Positions 6,480 to 7,639 of a DNA stretch of 7,639 nucleotides are shown here, piece by piece. The translations under genes and the position numbers were made by a program. Under the pieces are notes generated by a model. It saw only the letters and a program-made list of their open reading frames with translations. It searched no databases and was not told the origin of the DNA. Source of the DNA: Rhodospirillaceae bacterium UBA4479 (GTDB lineage: Bacteria > Pseudomonadota > Alphaproteobacteria > Rhodospirillales > Casp-alpha2). The stretch is taken from NCBI GenBank assembly GCA_002389175.1, contig DGNZ01000361.1, forward strand, positions 1-7,639, given 5' to 3'. Every line of letters starts with the position of its first letter. Positions within the stretch are counted from its first letter, which is position 1.

Positions 6480-6494
6480 GGGGTTGCGAACCCC
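6480..6494. repeat. Perfect 6-base inverted repeat, candidate operator or hairpin
   Basis: GGGGTT-GCG-AACCCC is a six-base perfect dyad around a three-base centre, 82 bases upstream of the htpG start. No T-run follows, which argues against termination. It overlaps the candidate htpG -35 element TTGCGA at 6484-6489, a position suited to a repressor or activator site. Whether it acts as DNA or as RNA cannot be decided from sequence. Confidence 0.4.
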
Positions 6495-6511
6495 ACAAAA
6501 TCAACACATAT
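6484..6511 (+). promoter_or_regulatory. Candidate htpG promoter
   Basis: TTGCGA (6484-6489) and ACATAT (6506-6511) are separated by 16 bases. With the flanking bases, GTTGCGAA and CACATAT loosely resemble the heat-shock sigma32 elements of Alphaproteobacteria (CTTG-type -35, C-rich/TAT -10), but also fit a weak housekeeping promoter. Initiation would be near 6518, giving a leader of about 58 bases. No CIRCE element (TTAGCACTC-N9-GAGTGCTAA) is present in the gap. Confidence 0.3.
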
Positions 6512-6523
6512 CGAAGCATCTGA

Positions 6524-6544
6524 AGCCGCGTGGGGAACGCGGCT
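6524..6544 (+). promoter_or_regulatory. GC-rich stem-loop in the htpG leader
   Basis: AGCCGCGT (6524-6531) pairs perfectly with ACGCGGCT (6537-6544) around the five-base loop GGGGA. It lies 31 bases before the htpG ATG. No T-run follows, so it is not an ordinary terminator. In the mRNA it would stand just upstream of the purine-rich AAGGGG (6559-6564) that probably serves as ribosome binding site, at a rather long spacing of 11 bases from the ATG. A role in message stability or translation control is an inference. Confidence 0.45.
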
Positions 6545-6575
6545 CGTCATGTGAATTTAAGGGGTAGTAAGACCA

Positions 6576-7639
6576 ATGAGTAAGGAAACGTTTTCATTCC
6601 AGGCCGAAGTCGGAAAAATTCTCGATATCGTCGCCCACTCTTTGTACAGCCAAAAAGAAGTGTTCTTGCGGGAACTGATCTCAAACGCATCCGATGCGTG
6701 TGACAAACTCCGCTATCGCAGTTTGACTGAGCCGAACCTTTTAGATGATGGCGGCGAGTTCAAAATCGAGATCGCTATCGATTCAAAAGCCAAAACCCTG
6801 CGCATCTCTGATAATGGGATTGGCATGGACAAGGACGACTTGGTGGATGCGCTGGGCACCATCGCAAAATCCGGCACGCAGGCTTTCATGGAAGGTTTGG
6901 CCGATGCCGAAAAGGGCAGCGATGAAGCAACTCTGGACCTTATCGGCCAGTTTGGTGTCGGTTTTTACAGTGCCTTTATGGTTGGTGATAAGATCGAAGT
7001 CGTGACCCGAAAAGCGGGCAGCGATCAGGCTTGGCGTTGGACATCTGACGGCAAAGGATCGTTTGAGATCGAAGATGCCACGCGCGAAACACATGGCACC
7101 GATGTCATCGTTCATATCCGCAAAGATCAAAAAGAATATCTAGAACAAATGCGTGTCGAAAACGTGGTCAAAACGTATTCCGACCACATCGCGCAACCTG
7201 TGATCTTAAAAGCGTCTAAGAAAGACGAAGAAGATAAGACTCTCAACAGTGCGTCCGCGCTATGGACCCGCGAGAAACGCGATATCTCGGATGAACAATA
7301 TACAGAATTCTATCATCACGTCGGCATGGCGTTTGATGACCCATGGCTGACGATCCACAACAAAGTCGAGGGGATGGTCAGCTATACCAATCTGTTGTTT
7401 GTGCCGTCCTCGCGCCCGTTTGATCTGTTTCATCCGGAACGCAAAGGGCAGCTTAAACTTTATGTGAAGCGGGTATTCATTACAGATGATTGCGAAGCCT
7501 TGGTGCCGCCTTATCTGCGTTTTGTGAAGGGTGTCGTGGATAGTGAAGACATTGACCTGAATGTCAGCCGCGAGATGCTGCAGCATAATCCAGCGGTCGC
7601 AAAAATTCGCAAAGCCCTGGTCAAACGGGTTCTGGGTGA
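6576..7639 (+). CDS. htpG: Molecular chaperone HtpG (bacterial Hsp90), 3'-truncated by window edge
   Basis: This is bacterial Hsp90, a cytosolic homodimeric ATP-dependent chaperone that remodels client proteins with DnaK. The window holds 354 codons plus two bases with no stop, so roughly 270 C-terminal residues, including the dimerisation domain, lie beyond the edge; the final TGA letters are out of frame. The GHKL ATPase domain is intact: LRELISNASDA (31-41) with catalytic E33 and Mg-binding N37, the DNGIGM loop (79-84) with D79, GTIAKSGT (94-101) and GQFGVGFYSAF (about 124-134). The middle domain begins near residue 220 and includes LFVPSSRPFDLF and NVSREML, whose R332 corresponds to the arginine reaching the ATP gamma-phosphate. 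The ATG is preceded by AAGGGG at 11 bases. Stem-loops precede the gene, as noted separately. Confidence 0.97.
   Translation, partial: MSKETFSFQAEVGKILDIVAHSLYSQKEVFLRELISNASDACDKLRYRSLTEPNLLDDGGEFKIEIAIDSKAKTLRISDNGIGMDKDDLVDALGTIAKSGTQAFMEGLADAEKGSDEATLDLIGQFGVGFYSAFMVGDKIEVVTRKAGSDQAWRWTSDGKGSFEIEDATRETHGTDVIVHIRKDQKEYLEQMRVENVVKTYSDHIAQPVILKASKKDEEDKTLNSASALWTREKRDISDEQYTEFYHHVGMAFDDPWLTIHNKVEGMVSYTNLLFVPSSRPFDLFHPERKGQLKLYVKRVFITDDCEALVPPYLRFVKGVVDSEDIDLNVSREMLQHNPAVAKIRKALVKRVLG

Noticed and set aside
6028..6519. A 163-codon minus-strand frame opposite the receiver gene
   Set aside because: It is antisense to an intact receiver with all catalytic residues, has no recognisable domain, and covers the non-coding gap before htpG.
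6436..6575. CIRCE/HrcA site upstream of htpG
   Set aside because: No sequence resembling TTAGCACTC-N9-GAGTGCTAA is present; the dyads there have different sequences.
7631..7639. An apparent TGA stop at the right end of htpG
   Set aside because: The htpG frame reads CTG GGT GA, so TGA is out of frame, and the product would lack the C-terminal dimerisation domain. The gene continues past the window.

Overview
The window looks like core chromosome of an alphaproteobacterium with roughly 50 percent GC. The evidence is the 3' end of a classical F1 ATP synthase operon (beta then epsilon), an Hsp90 gene, and above all a SUV3-type helicase overlapped by an Hsp15-like S4 protein gene, a pairing I associate with Alphaproteobacteria. 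I cannot name a genus. No rRNA, tRNA, CRISPR array, insertion sequence or phage gene is visible, and no stretch longer than about 150 bases lacks a gene.

Layout, left to right. Bases 1-1295 (+) hold the C-terminal 60 percent of atpD and complete atpC, closed by a strong intrinsic terminator with a UUCG tetraloop (1319-1350). Bases 1366-2954 (+) are a tight three-gene cluster: two tandem, related GNAT acetyltransferases and a SixA-like phosphohistidine phosphatase. The first start codon lies only 15 bases beyond the terminator T-run, so a promoter candidate overlapping the atpC stop is of interest. Bases 2959-5986 (-) are a convergent two-gene operon: a large SUV3-type helicase whose stop overlaps the GTG start of the S4 gene by 8 bases. 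The S4 gene ends 4 bases from the sixA-like gene. Bases 5987-6063 form a short divergent promoter region with dyad sequences. Bases 6064-6435 (+) encode a stand-alone CheY-like receiver. Bases 6436-6575 form a leader with three stem-loops before htpG, which starts at 6576 and runs off the right edge.

Functionally these are mostly housekeeping modules: energy conversion (atpD, atpC), small-molecule or protein modification (two GNATs), phosphorelay or phosphotransfer control (SixA-like protein, receiver), RNA metabolism and ribosome-related functions (helicase, S4 protein) and protein folding (htpG). I see no convincing wholly new system. The best leads are the structured region before htpG, the terminator/promoter overlap after atpC, the divergent dyad region, and the tandem GNAT pair in which the second copy has an altered acetyl-CoA loop.
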